Part shown: positions 7,673-16,289 of the stretch, in pieces
How the letters are laid out: each line of letters starts with the position of its first letter
Numbering within the stretch: position 1 is the stretch's first letter
Source of the DNA: Ramlibacter monticola
GTDB lineage: Bacteria; Pseudomonadota; Gammaproteobacteria; Burkholderiales; Burkholderiaceae_C
Direction of reading: 5' to 3'
Length of the DNA: 64,000 nt
Assembly: GCF_016722785.1 (NCBI RefSeq)
Contig: NZ_JAEQNE010000001.1
Span: 806,001 to 870,000, forward strand
The notes under the pieces: model-generated
Seen by the model: only the letters and a program-made list of their open reading frames with translations
Told to the model about the DNA's origin: nothing
The model's database searches: none
Made by a program: the position numbers and the translations under genes

Positions 7673-8650
7673 TCACTGCCGCGGGATCTTCGCCCGCGCG
7701 ATGACGTCGCTCCAGCGCCGGATCTCGCTGGCGAGCAGGTTGCCCAGGTCCTCGGGCGTGCTCCAGCGCGCATCCACGTTCAGGTCCGCGAGCTTCTTCT
7801 TCAGCTCCGGGGTCGCAAGCGCCTTCTTCAGCTCCGCGTTCAGGCGCAGCAGCACGGGCGCAGGCGTCCGGGCGGGCGCGGCCAGGCCGTTCCACGAGGC
7901 GATGCGCAGGCCCGCGAGCGGACCGCCGGTCTCGGCGGCCGTAGGCACGTCGGGCAGCCCGGTCGGCCGCTTCTCGCCGAAGGTCGCCAGCGCGCGCAGC
8001 GCCTTGGCGGCGATCTGCGACTTCACCGGCGCGAGGATCTCGACGGCCGCATCGACCGAGCCGCCGCGCAGCGCGGTGACCACGGCCGGCGTTCCGTTGA
8101 AGGGCACCACCTGCGCGTCGATGCCGGCGGTGGTCTTGAACAGTTCGGCGGCCAGGTTCTGCGTGCTGCCCACGGCCACGGTCGCGATGTTCAGCTTGCC
8201 GGGATGGGCCTTCGCATGGGCGAGCAGGTCGGCGAGCGTGCGCAAGGGCGACTCCTGCGGCACGACGAGCGCGATGTCGAAGGTGCCCAGCAGGGAGATC
8301 GGCGCGAAATCCTTCTGCGCGTCGAAAGGCAGCTTCTGGAACAGCCCTTCGCTCACCGCCGTGCCGTTGCTCACCAGCAGCAGCGTGTGGCCATCGGGCT
8401 CGGCCTGCGCGACCACGTTGCCCGCCGTCACGCCGCCGGCGCCGGGGCGGTTGTCGATCACGATGGCCTGCCCCAGCTGTTCGCCGAGCTTCTGCCCCAC
8501 GGCGCGCGCCGTGAGGTCGGCCACGCCGCCAGCCCCGAAGGGCACCACGATGCGGATCGGCTTCGCCGGCCAGCGGCCCTGCGCGGCCAGCCATGGCGTC
8601 ACCAGCGCGCCGGCCATGCCGGCCAGCGCCATTCTCCTGCGAGGATTCAT
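7673..8650 (-). CDS. Bug-family (TTT) periplasmic binding protein
   Basis: A 325-residue Bug receptor: twin-Arg-like start NPRRRMALAG, hydrophobic signal ending WLAAQG, then PIRIVVPFGAGGVAD, DNRPGAGG, EPDGHTLLLVSNG and QVVPFNGT. ATG chosen at 8648-8650; an upstream ATG at 8666-8668 adds six residues without improving the signal peptide. It lies four bases after livF and 11 bases before the DUF1932 dehydrogenase, which places a second type of solute receptor at the end of an ABC-importer operon. The two systems may capture the same or related carboxylates; membrane partners TctAB are not present. Confidence 0.92.
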   Translation of the reverse strand: MNPRRRMALAGMAGALVTPWLAAQGRWPAKPIRIVVPFGAGGVADLTARAVGQKLGEQLGQAIVIDNRPGAGGVTAGNVVAQAEPDGHTLLLVSNGTAVSEGLFQKLPFDAQKDFAPISLLGTFDIALVVPQESPLRTLADLLAHAKAHPGKLNIATVAVGSTQNLAAELFKTTAGIDAQVVPFNGTPAVVTALRGGSVDAAVEILAPVKSQIAAKALRALATFGEKRPTGLPDVPTAAETGGPLAGLRIASWNGLAAPARTPAPVLLRLNAELKKALATPELKKKLADLNVDARWSTPEDLGNLLASEIRRWSDVIARAKIPRQ

Positions 8651-8654
8651 CGGG

Positions 8655-9359
8655 CTATCGTGCCACACCGAGCAGCCGGTCCAGCAGCTCGGGGTCGTTG
8701 CGCAGGCGGTCCGCGCGGTCGGCGTGCACCACGGTGCCGTGGTCGAGGACGACGGTGCTGTCGGAGATGTCGAGGATGGCCAGCGGATGCTGCTCCACGA
8801 TGATCGCGGACAGGCCTTCCTGCCGCGTGATGCGCGAGATGGCGCGCAGCAGTTCGCTGACGATGATGGGCGCCAGGCCTTCCAGCGGCTCGTCCAGCAG
8901 CAGCAGCTTCGGGTTCACCACCAGCGCGCGCCCCATGGCCAGCATCTGCTGCTCGCCGCCGGACAGCTGCGTGCCCAGGTTGGTCTTGCGCTCGGCCAGG
9001 CGCGGGAACATCTCGTACACGCGCTGCGGCGTCCAGGCGCCCGGCCGCGCCACCGCGGTCAGGTTCTCGTGCACCGTGAGCGACTTGAAGATGTTGCGCT
9101 CCTGCGGCACCCAGCCGATGCCCGCTTTCGCGCGCTCGTGCGAGGGCAGCTTGTGGAGCGCCGCGCCGCCCAGGCCGATGCTGCCGCCATGCTGGCGCGT
9201 GGCGCCGGCCAGCGTGTTGATCAGGGTGGTCTTGCCGGTGCCGTTGCGTCCCAGCAGGGCCAGGGTCTGGCCCTGCCCCAGCGCGAACGAGATGTCGTGC
9301 AGCACCACGGCCTCGCCGTAGCCGGCGCTCAGGCCCTCCACGCGCAACAGTTCAGACAT
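8655..9359 (-). CDS. livF: Branched-chain-type ABC importer ATPase (LivF)
   Basis: A 234-residue ATP-binding subunit of the HAAT (LivF) class. Walker A is LLGRNGTGKTT (about residues 35-45), the signature is LSGGEQQML and Walker B is LLLLDEPLEGLAP; VEQHPLAIL is the usual late switch region of LivF proteins. Its start overlaps the end of livG by eight bases, indicating translational coupling. It should power uptake together with LivG, LivH, LivM and the LivK-like protein upstream. Proteins of this class import branched-chain amino acids but also aromatic acids, amides and urea; the vanAB neighbourhood favours an aromatic or related carboxylate. Confidence 0.94.
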   Translation of the reverse strand: MSELLRVEGLSAGYGEAVVLHDISFALGQGQTLALLGRNGTGKTTLINTLAGATRQHGGSIGLGGAALHKLPSHERAKAGIGWVPQERNIFKSLTVHENLTAVARPGAWTPQRVYEMFPRLAERKTNLGTQLSGGEQQMLAMGRALVVNPKLLLLDEPLEGLAPIIVSELLRAISRITRQEGLSAIIVEQHPLAILDISDSTVVLDHGTVVHADRADRLRNDPELLDRLLGVAR

Positions 9360-10116
9360 GGATGGCCTCGTTCTCGTAGCCCAGGTACACGGCCTTCACC
9401 TGCGGGTTGGCCGCGATCTCGTCGGGCGAGCCTTCCGTGAGCACGGCGCCGTTCACCAGCACCGTCATGCGGTCGGCGAAGCTGAAGACCAGGTCCATGT
9501 CGTGCTCGATCAGCAGCACCGAGACCTCCGCCGGCAGCGCGGCCACGGTCTGCAGCAGTTCCTCGCGCTCGCCGGCCGGCACGCCGGCCACCGGCTCGTC
9601 CAGCAGCAGCACGCGCGGCTCGCAGGCCAGCGCGATGGCGATCTCCAGCAGGCGGCGCTTGCCGTAGGCGAGGTGCTCGGTCTGCTGGTTGGCCACCTCG
9701 GCCAGGTGGAACTGCTCCAGCAACTGCTGCGCGCGTTCGGCCACGCCGCGGTCGCTGCCCAGCGAGCGCCACCAGCGCGTACCCAGCCCGCGCTGCTGGG
9801 ACACGACCAGCCCCAGCGTCTCCAGCGGCGTCATGGTCGCGAACAGCTGGTTGATCTGGAAGGTGCGGACCATGCCGCGGCGCACGCGCTGGTGCGGCGC
9901 GAGCTGCGTGATGTCCTGCCCTTCCAGCGCGATGCGGCCGGCGGTGGCGTCGAGCACGCCGGTGAGCAGGTTGATCAGCGTGGTCTTGCCGGCGCCGTTC
10001 GGGCCGATCAGCGCGTGGCGGGCGCCGCGGCGCAATTCGAGGCTGACGTCGTTGGTGGCGACGATGCCGCCGAAGCGCTTCACGAGGCCCTGGCACGAAA
10101 GCACGACTTCGCTCAT
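9352..10116 (-). CDS. livG: Branched-chain-type ABC importer ATPase (LivG)
   Basis: A 254-residue LivG-class ATPase. Walker A is IGPNGAGKTT (about residues 38-47), followed by the LivG-typical VRRGMVRTFQINQLF segment. The signature region is degenerate (HLAYGKRRLLEIA instead of LSGGQ), which is normal for LivG; Walker B is LLLDEPVAGV and the H-loop is LLIEHDMDLV. The last residues (VKAVYLGYEN) match LivG C-termini. I start at the ATG complementary to 10114-10116, which overlaps the livM stop in an ATGA; longer readings run through livM in another frame. Confidence 0.94.
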   Translation of the reverse strand: MSEVVLSCQGLVKRFGGIVATNDVSLELRRGARHALIGPNGAGKTTLINLLTGVLDATAGRIALEGQDITQLAPHQRVRRGMVRTFQINQLFATMTPLETLGLVVSQQRGLGTRWWRSLGSDRGVAERAQQLLEQFHLAEVANQQTEHLAYGKRRLLEIAIALACEPRVLLLDEPVAGVPAGEREELLQTVAALPAEVSVLLIEHDMDLVFSFADRMTVLVNGAVLTEGSPDEIAANPQVKAVYLGYENEAIHV

Positions 10117-11129
10117 TCGGAGCCTCCCCCGTCCTGGAGGAGCGGGCCCGCGCCTACGGGCGGCCGTGCGGCGCTCGCCTTCCTCCACCAGGTCCAGGGC
10201 TTCAGCAGCCGGTCGCGCCCGACCAGCACCAGCACCACCAGGAACAGGCCCAGCCAGAAGCCCCAGTACTGCTGCGTGATGCCGGAGATCCAGTCCTGCA
10301 TCAGCTTGAAGACGACGGCACCGGCGAGGCCGCCATAGAGCCAGCCGACGCCGCCGATCACCAGCATCAGCAGCGTGTCGGCGGAGCGGTGGAACTCGAA
10401 CACGTCCAGCGACGCGAAGCCGGAAGTCTGCGTGAACAAGCCGCCGGCGGCGCCCGCCATGGCCGCGGCGATGGTGTAGACCGCGACCAGGCGCGCGTGC
10501 ACCGGCACGCCGATGGCCATGGCCCGCAGGCGGTTGTCGCGGATCGCCTTCAGCGTGGCGCCGAAGGGCGAGTGGACGATGCGCCGCGCCACGAGGAACA
10601 GGAGCAGCAGCACCGAGAGCGAGTAGTAGGCGGCCGTGCGCCCGGCGAGGTCGAACTCGAAGCGGCCGAGGACGGGCGAGAACACGAGGCCCTGGATGCC
10701 GTCGGTGCCGCCGGTCAGCCAGTCGAGCTTGTTGGCCAGTTCCAGCAGGATCAGGGCGACGCCCAGGGTCACCATCAGCCGCGTGAGGTCGGTGCCGCGC
10801 AGGATGGTGAAGCTCGCCGCCAGCCCCAGCAGCGCCGCCGCGGCCATGGAGACGAGCAGGGCCAGGTGCGGGTCCGGGTGCACGTGCTTGCAGAACAGCG
10901 CGGACACATAGGCGCCGAGACCGAAGAAGGCGGCGTGCCCCAGCGACACGATTCCGCCGTACCCCAGCACGAGGTCCAGCGACACGGCGAACAGGCCGAG
11001 GATGGCGATCTCGTTGACGATCAGCGCGTGGGTGGGGAACAGCAACGGGGCCGCGAAGGCCAGCAGCCACAGCACCGGCTCCCACGGCTTCATCCGGCTG
11101 GCCCGCTGCAGGTCTTGCTGCGCCTTCAT
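10113..11129 (-). CDS. livM: Branched-chain-type ABC importer permease (LivM)
   Basis: A 338-residue LivM-class inner-membrane permease with about eight to ten hydrophobic segments. Diagnostic stretches are LVLGYGGIVSLGHAAFFGLGAY near the N-terminus, the EAA-like cytoplasmic loop FGATLKAIRDNRLRAMAIG, and AGAAGGLFTQTSGF. The ATG at 11127-11129 overlaps the livH stop (ATGA), and the LivM stop overlaps the livG start in the same way. The C-terminus extends with a basic, Gly/Pro-rich tail after the last membrane segment. Confidence 0.93.
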   Translation of the reverse strand: MKAQQDLQRASRMKPWEPVLWLLAFAAPLLFPTHALIVNEIAILGLFAVSLDLVLGYGGIVSLGHAAFFGLGAYVSALFCKHVHPDPHLALLVSMAAAALLGLAASFTILRGTDLTRLMVTLGVALILLELANKLDWLTGGTDGIQGLVFSPVLGRFEFDLAGRTAAYYSLSVLLLLFLVARRIVHSPFGATLKAIRDNRLRAMAIGVPVHARLVAVYTIAAAMAGAAGGLFTQTSGFASLDVFEFHRSADTLLMLVIGGVGWLYGGLAGAVVFKLMQDWISGITQQYWGFWLGLFLVVLVLVGRDRLLKPWTWWRKASAARPPVGAGPLLQDGGGSE

Positions 11130-11989
11130 GCCTTGCCGCCTTGCCGCACGAACAGCCCGTTGGGCTTCCACAGCAGGATCACGATCATCAGGCTGTAGAC
11201 GATGAAGGCGCCCATCTTGGGGATGTAGTACTTGCCGGCCACGTCGGCCACGCCCAGCAGCAGCGCCGCCAGCAGCGGGCCGGTGATCGAGGAGGTGCCG
11301 CCCACGGCCACCACGATCAGGAAATAGATCATGAACTTGAGGGGGAAGGACGGATCCAGCCCCAGCACCTCGGCGCCCAGCGCGCCGCCCAGCCCGGCGA
11401 GGCCCGAGCCGAAGGCGAAGGTGGAGAGGAACACCAGGTTCACGTTGATGCCCATGCCGGCGGCCACGCGCTGGTCGTCCACCGAGGCGCGCAGGCGGCT
11501 GCCGAAGCGGGTGCGCGCCAGCACGAACTGCAGGGCGACGGTGAGCGCCGCGCACACCGCGATGATGAACAGGCGGTAGTGCCCCATGCCCAGCGAGCCG
11601 ATCTCGGTGCGGCCCTTGAGCCACTGCGGCAGCTGCATGATCTGCTGCGTGGAGCCCACGTAGTAGTCGACCGCCGCCACGGCCATGAACACGAGGCCGA
11701 TCGAGAACAGCACCTGGTCCAGGTGCGGCTTGCGGTACAGGGGCCGGTAGAGCGTGCGTTCCAGCACCGCGCCCAGCAGCGCCGTGCCGGCGAAGGCGAG
11801 CGGCAGGCACACGAGGAAAGGCACGTCGAGGCGCTGCATCAGCAGCACGGTGATGTAGCCGCCCGTCATGGCGAAGGCACCGTGCGCCAGGTTGATGAAA
11901 TTCATCAGGCCCATGGTCACGGCCAGGCCGACGGCGAGCACGAACAGCAGCATCCCGTAGGCGATGCCGTCGAAGAGGATGGTGAGCAT
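11126..11989 (-). CDS. livH: Branched-chain-type ABC importer permease (LivH)
   Basis: A 287-residue LivH-class permease: it starts with DGIAYGMLLFVLAVGLAVTMGL, then the conserved NLAHGAFAMTGGY, and has the cytoplasmic coupling loop GSRLRASVDDQRVAAGMGI about two thirds along. Length and segment order are normal. It is separated from the upstream binding-protein gene by about 100 bases containing a CCCTCTCCCC / GGGGAAAGGG inverted repeat, which could dampen expression of the membrane genes relative to the receptor. Confidence 0.93.
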   Translation of the reverse strand: MLTILFDGIAYGMLLFVLAVGLAVTMGLMNFINLAHGAFAMTGGYITVLLMQRLDVPFLVCLPLAFAGTALLGAVLERTLYRPLYRKPHLDQVLFSIGLVFMAVAAVDYYVGSTQQIMQLPQWLKGRTEIGSLGMGHYRLFIIAVCAALTVALQFVLARTRFGSRLRASVDDQRVAAGMGINVNLVFLSTFAFGSGLAGLGGALGAEVLGLDPSFPLKFMIYFLIVVAVGGTSSITGPLLAALLLGVADVAGKYYIPKMGAFIVYSLMIVILLWKPNGLFVRQGGKA

Positions 11990-12089
11990 GGGAAGGCCGG
12001 GGGAGGGGAGCTGGGGGGAAGGGCCGGTGCGCGCAGCCCCTGCCCTGCCCTCTCCCCGGAGGGGAAAGGGAAACAGCCAGGCCAGGTCG

Positions 12090-13265
12090 TTACTGCTTCG
12101 ACTTGCCCGGATCCTTCACGTCCTTGATGACGTCGAACTCCACGTTGTACAGCTGCCCGTCCTTCTTCTCCACCTTGCGCAGGTAGACGTTCTGGACGAT
12201 GTCGCGGGTCTGGGCGTCGATGAACACCGGGCCGCGCGGGCTTTCGAAGATCTGGCCCTTCATGGCCGCGACCAGGGCGTCGCCGCCGCCCTTGCCGCCG
12301 GTCTTCTTCAGCGCCTCGTAGATCACGCGCATGCCGTCGTAGCCGCCCATGGCCATGAAGTTGGGACGCAGGTTCTTGTTGGCCTTCATGAAGTCGGCCA
12401 CGAACTTCTTGTTGGCCGGCGAGGGGTGGAAGGCCGAGTAGTGGTGCGAGGTGACCACCCCCAGGGCCACGTCACCCATGTCGTTCAGCTGGTCGTCGTC
12501 GGTCACGTCGCCGGTGCCGATCAGGCGGATGCCGGCCTTGTCCATGCCGCGCTCGCCGAACTGCTTCATCACCGCGGCGCCCGCGCCGGACGGCACGAAC
12601 ACGAACAGCGCGTCCGGCTTCAGGTCGCGCACCTTCTGCAGGAAGGGCGCGAAGTCCGGGTTGCGCAGCGGCACGCGCAGCTTCTCCAGCACCTTGCCGC
12701 CGTTGAACAGGAAGCGCTCGCTGAAGTACTTCTCCGCGTCCAGGCCCGGGCCGTAGTCGGTCACCAGCGTCACCACGCTCTTGATGCCGTTCTTCGGCGA
12801 CCAGTCGGCCATCGCCACCGAGACCTGCGGCAGCGTGAAGCTGGTGCGCACGATGTAGGGCGAGGCTTCCGTGATGCTGGAGGTGGCCGCGGCCATCACC
12901 ACCAGCGGCGTCTTCGACTGCGTCGCGATGGGCGCCACCGCCAGCGCCGAGGGCGTGATGCCCATGCCGGCCAGCACGTTGACCTTCTCGTTGACGACCA
13001 GTTCCTGCGCCAGGCGGCGGGTCTGGTCGGGGAGGCTGGTGTCGTCCTTGACGATCAGCTGCACCTTCTTGCCGGCCACGGTGTCGCCGTTCTGCGCCAT
13101 CCACAGGCGGGCGGCGGCCTCGATCTGGCGGCCGGTGGTGGCCTGCTGGCCGGTCATCGGCAGGACCAGGCCGATCTTGAAGACGTTGTCCTGCGCCAGG
13201 CCCAGGCCGCTGGCGCCCAGCAGGGCCACGGCCGCCGCGGCCTGGAGAAGGGTTCTTTTCTGCAT
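12090..13265 (-). CDS. LivK-type periplasmic binding protein
   Basis: A 391-residue receptor of the leucine/isoleucine/valine-binding (type I periplasmic) fold. A signal peptide (QKRTLLQAAAAVALLG to GLAQ) is followed by FKIGLVLPMTGQQATTG, a strong match to LivK-like proteins, KVQLIVKDDTSLPDQTRRLAQEL and GGYDGMRVIYEALKK. Many such receptors in Burkholderiales bind aromatic or aliphatic carboxylates. ATG at 13263-13265 chosen because the longer frame runs through the GntR gene without a signal. First gene of the liv set, 150 bases after the GntR stop, so it may have its own promoter or be read from the GntR promoter. Confidence 0.92.
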   Translation of the reverse strand: MQKRTLLQAAAAVALLGASGLGLAQDNVFKIGLVLPMTGQQATTGRQIEAAARLWMAQNGDTVAGKKVQLIVKDDTSLPDQTRRLAQELVVNEKVNVLAGMGITPSALAVAPIATQSKTPLVVMAAATSSITEASPYIVRTSFTLPQVSVAMADWSPKNGIKSVVTLVTDYGPGLDAEKYFSERFLFNGGKVLEKLRVPLRNPDFAPFLQKVRDLKPDALFVFVPSGAGAAVMKQFGERGMDKAGIRLIGTGDVTDDDQLNDMGDVALGVVTSHHYSAFHPSPANKKFVADFMKANKNLRPNFMAMGGYDGMRVIYEALKKTGGKGGGDALVAAMKGQIFESPRGPVFIDAQTRDIVQNVYLRKVEKKDGQLYNVEFDVIKDVKDPGKSKQ

Positions 13266-13414
13266 GGCGATGGATCTCCTCTTGGTATTGGTCACGGCCG
13301 CGGGCGAAGCCGCCTGCGTGCGGCGTGGTGCGAATTCTGAGCGTCCGGCCCGCGGCGGCAAACCGCGCCGGCGTCTAGCAGTTATGACGCTTTGCGATAG
13401 CGCCGGGGGAGATA

Positions 13415-14158
13415 TTACCGTTGACGAATGAGCCGCACGCCCGGCATCCGGTCCAGGTGCGGGGTGCGCATCGCCTCGCGCAGGTTGCGCTGGGCGAGCC
13501 GCGAGTGCTCGCGCATGAGGGCTTCGGCGCGCGCGCCCTCGCGCTGCGCGATCGCCTCCAGCACCTGGCGGTGCTGGTCCTGCGCCACCACGAGCATGTC
13601 GCGCGCCCGGGGCGAGTCGGCCTGCACGATGACGAAGCCGGAGGGCGAGGCGAAGGGCAGGTTCACCACCCGCTCCAGTTCGCGCGCCAGCACCGCGCTG
13701 CCGGCCATCTCGGCCAGGAGGGTGTGGAAGCGCTGGTTGAGGCCCACGTAGCGGGTGAAGGCCGCGTCGTCCAGGGCGGGTGAAGCGAGCACGACGTCCA
13801 CCTCGTCGAGGCAGAGCCGCGCTTCGGCCAGCACGCTTTCGGCCACGCCGCGCTCGGCGGCCAGCCGTGCGGCCAGGCCTTCGAGGGTGCCGCGCAGCTC
13901 GATGGCGTCGGCCACGTCCCGTTCGGAGAAGGTGCGCACCGCGTAGCCGCCATGGGGCAGCGCTTCCAGCAGGCCCTCCTGCTCCAGCCGCATGAGGGCC
14001 GCGCGGATCGGCGTGCGCGAGACGCCCAGGCGCTCGACGATCGGGAGCTCCGCGATGCGCGAGCCGCCCGGCAGCTCGCCGGCCAGGATCATCTCGCGCA
14101 GGCGCAGCTGCGCCTTCACGGACTGCGAGTCGGGCGCGGAGGCGCCTGCTGTATACAT
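13415..14158 (-). CDS. GntR/FCD-family regulator, VanR-like position
   Basis: A 247-residue FadR-subfamily GntR regulator. The winged helix covers about residues 15-80 (LREMILAGELPGGSRIAE, GVSRTPIRAALMRLEQEGLLE) and the C-terminal FCD helical domain has the metal/ligand pattern ELRGTLEGLAARLAAE ... NQRFHTLLAEMAG ... DQHRQVLEAI. It is divergent from vanAB and upstream of the liv operon. FCD-type VanR proteins repress vanAB, so it probably controls vanAB and perhaps the liv genes. Its own start codon lies inside a TGTATACA site whose inverted twin lies in front of vanA, implying autoregulation. The effector (vanillate?) is inferred. Confidence 0.92.
   Translation of the reverse strand: MYTAGASAPDSQSVKAQLRLREMILAGELPGGSRIAELPIVERLGVSRTPIRAALMRLEQEGLLEALPHGGYAVRTFSERDVADAIELRGTLEGLAARLAAERGVAESVLAEARLCLDEVDVVLASPALDDAAFTRYVGLNQRFHTLLAEMAGSAVLARELERVVNLPFASPSGFVIVQADSPRARDMLVVAQDQHRQVLEAIAQREGARAEALMREHSRLAQRNLREAMRTPHLDRMPGVRLIRQR
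14150..14157. promoter_or_regulatory. Candidate GntR operator over the GntR start codon
   Basis: Perfect palindrome TGTATACA. On the minus strand it is part of CCATGTATACAGC, so the GntR ATG and codons 2-3 lie within the site. The identical 13-base sequence recurs in the opposite orientation at 14235-14247. Confidence 0.6.
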
Positions 14159-14236
14159 GGAAGCGCATTATGTGAGGTGGGATCCACCTACCGGCTTCAT
14201 ATTCATCAGGGATAACCCGGAATGAATGCCTCACCA

Positions 14237-14244
14237 TGTATACA
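14237..14244. promoter_or_regulatory. Candidate GntR operator in front of vanA
   Basis: Second TGTATACA palindrome, within CCATGTATACAGC on the plus strand, 31 bases before the vanA ATG. A CATAAT -10 candidate sits at 14262-14267, which puts this site over the expected -35 region, so binding would block RNA polymerase. TGTATACA is of the kind bound by GntR/FCD regulators. Confidence 0.6.
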
Positions 14245-14275
14245 GCGCGAGGTGCCGTGACCATAATCCCGCGCC

Positions 14276-15310
14276 ATGTTTCCCAAGAACGCCTGGTACG
14301 TCGCCTGCACCCCCGACGAGATCGATGACAAGCCCCTGGGGCGCACCGTCTGCAACGAGAAGATCGTGTTCTACCGGGCCGGCGACGGCCAGGTCGCCGC
14401 GGTGGAGGATTTCTGCCCGCACCGCGGCGCGCCGCTGTCGCTCGGCCGCGTCTGCGAAGGCCAGCTGGTCTGCGGCTACCACGGGCTGGTGATGGGCTGC
14501 GACGGCAAGACCGTCTCCATGCCCGGGCAGCGCGTCGGCGGCTTCCCGAAGATCCGCGCCTACCCGGTGGTGGAGCGCTACGGCTTCGTGTGGGTCTGGA
14601 CCGGCGATGCGGCGCTGGCCGATCCCGCGAAGATCCACCACCTGGAATGGGCCGACAACCCGGACTGGGCCTACGGCGGCGGCCTGTACCACCTGAGGTG
14701 CGACTACCGCCTCATGGTCGACAACCTGATGGACCTCACGCACGAGACCTACGTGCACGCGGGCAGCATCGGCCAGAAGGAGATCGACCAGGTGCCGGTG
14801 ACCACGAAGACCGAGGGCGAGCGCGTGGTCACCAGCCGCTTCATGGACAAGGTGATGGCGCCGCCCTTCTGGCGCGCCAACCTGCGCGGCAACCACCTGC
14901 CCGACGACCAGCCGGTGGACCGCTGGCAGGTGTGCCACTTCGTCCCGCCCAGCCACGTGATGATCGAGGTGGGCGTGGCGCTGGCCGGCAAGGGCGGCTA
15001 CCACGCCGACGCGAAGGACAAGGTCTCTTCCATCGTGGTGGACTTCCTCACGCCCGAGACCGAGACGAGCATGTGGTACTTCTGGGGCATGGCCCGCAAC
15101 TTCAACCCGAAGGACCGCAACCTCACCGCGCAGATCCGCGACGGCCAGGCGAAGGTGTTCGCCGAGGACACGGCGATCCTGGAGGCGCAGCAGCGCAACC
15201 TGTCGCAGTACCCCGACCGGCGCCTGCTGATGCTCAACATCGATGCGGGCGGCGTGCAGGCGCGCAAGATCATCGACCGGCTGGTCGCGGCCGAACGGGC
15301 GCCGGCATGA
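14276..15310 (+). CDS. vanA: Vanillate O-demethylase oxygenase subunit
   Basis: A 344-residue Rieske non-haem iron oxygenase. The Rieske ligands are in FCPHRGAPLSLG (C47, H49) and CGYHG (C66, H69). The mononuclear iron motif is in DNLMDLTHETYVHAG, with the Asp and two His at the expected spacing. Length and the FPKNAWYVA start match VanA, which with VanB oxidatively removes the methyl group of vanillate as formaldehyde, giving protocatechuate. The alternative is a close relative acting on another methoxylated benzoate such as veratrate or syringate. Divergent from the GntR gene; its stop overlaps the vanB start (ATGA). Confidence 0.93.
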   Translation: MFPKNAWYVACTPDEIDDKPLGRTVCNEKIVFYRAGDGQVAAVEDFCPHRGAPLSLGRVCEGQLVCGYHGLVMGCDGKTVSMPGQRVGGFPKIRAYPVVERYGFVWVWTGDAALADPAKIHHLEWADNPDWAYGGGLYHLRCDYRLMVDNLMDLTHETYVHAGSIGQKEIDQVPVTTKTEGERVVTSRFMDKVMAPPFWRANLRGNHLPDDQPVDRWQVCHFVPPSHVMIEVGVALAGKGGYHADAKDKVSSIVVDFLTPETETSMWYFWGMARNFNPKDRNLTAQIRDGQAKVFAEDTAILEAQQRNLSQYPDRRLLMLNIDAGGVQARKIIDRLVAAERAPA

Positions 15311-16263
15311 CGCAGATCACCGTCCAGGTCGCGAAGCGGCGGCAGGAAGCGCTGGACATCGCCAGCTTCGAGCTGGTGAAGCCGGACGGCTCCGCCCTGC
15401 CCGGCTTCAGCGCCGGCTCGCACATCGACGTGGAGCTGCCCGGCGGCCTCACGCGCCAGTACTCGCTGTGCAACGACGCGGCGGAGCAGCATCGCTACCG
15501 CATCGCGGTGCTGCGCGACGCCAACTCGCGCGGCGGCTCCACCGCGATGCACGACTGGGTGAAGGAAGGCGACACGCTGCGCATCAGCGAGCCGCGCAAC
15601 CACTTCCCGCTGGTGCACGCCGGCCGCACGCTGCTGTTCGCGGGCGGCATCGGCGTGACGCCGCTGCTGTGCATGGCGCAGCGCCTGGCCACCGCGGGCG
15701 CGGAGTTCGAACTGCACTACTGCACGCGCTCGGCCGAACGCACCGCCTTCCGCGACGAGATCGCCTCCTCGGATTACGCCGACCGCGTGCGCTTCCACTT
15801 CGACGACGGCGATGCGGCCCAGAAGCTGGACCTGGACGCGGCGCTGCGCGCCCCCGAGGCCGGTACGCACCTCTACGTCTGCGGACCCACGGGCTTCATC
15901 GACCGGGTCGTGCAGACCGCGCAGCGCCAGGGCTGGCCTGCGGAGCAGGTGCACCTCGAATACTTCGGGGCGGCGCCGCAGGATACGACGGGCGACCGCG
16001 CGTTCCAGGTGAAGCTCGCCAGCAGCGGAGCCACCTACGAGGTGCCCGCGGACAAGACCGTGGTGCAGGCCTTGCAGGCCCACGGGGTCGAGGTGCTCAC
16101 GTCCTGCGAGCAGGGCGTGTGCGGCACCTGCCTCACCCGCGTGCTGCAGGGCGAATGCGAGCACCGCGACCTGTACCTCACCGAGGAGGAGAAGGCGAAG
16201 CACGACCAGTTCCTGCCGTGCTGCTCGCGCGCGAAAGGACCCCTCCTCGTCCTCGACCTCTGA
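15307..16263 (+). CDS. vanB: Vanillate O-demethylase reductase subunit
   Basis: A 318-residue class IA-type oxygenase reductase that passes electrons from NAD(P)H to VanA. Domains in order: flavin-binding barrel (GSHIDVELPGG, RQYSLCN), nucleotide-binding domain (LLFAGGIGVTPLLCMA, then YVCGPTGFID), and a C-terminal plant-type 2Fe-2S domain with the four Cys in SCEQGVCGTCLTR and LPCCSRAKG. The ATG at 15307 overlaps the vanA stop, so translation is probably coupled. Domain order and length are those of VanB. Confidence 0.93.
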   Translation: MTQITVQVAKRRQEALDIASFELVKPDGSALPGFSAGSHIDVELPGGLTRQYSLCNDAAEQHRYRIAVLRDANSRGGSTAMHDWVKEGDTLRISEPRNHFPLVHAGRTLLFAGGIGVTPLLCMAQRLATAGAEFELHYCTRSAERTAFRDEIASSDYADRVRFHFDDGDAAQKLDLDAALRAPEAGTHLYVCGPTGFIDRVVQTAQRQGWPAEQVHLEYFGAAPQDTTGDRAFQVKLASSGATYEVPADKTVVQALQAHGVEVLTSCEQGVCGTCLTRVLQGECEHRDLYLTEEEKAKHDQFLPCCSRAKGPLLVLDL

Positions 16264-16289
16264 CCATCCTCGTTCCGGAGACGACAACC

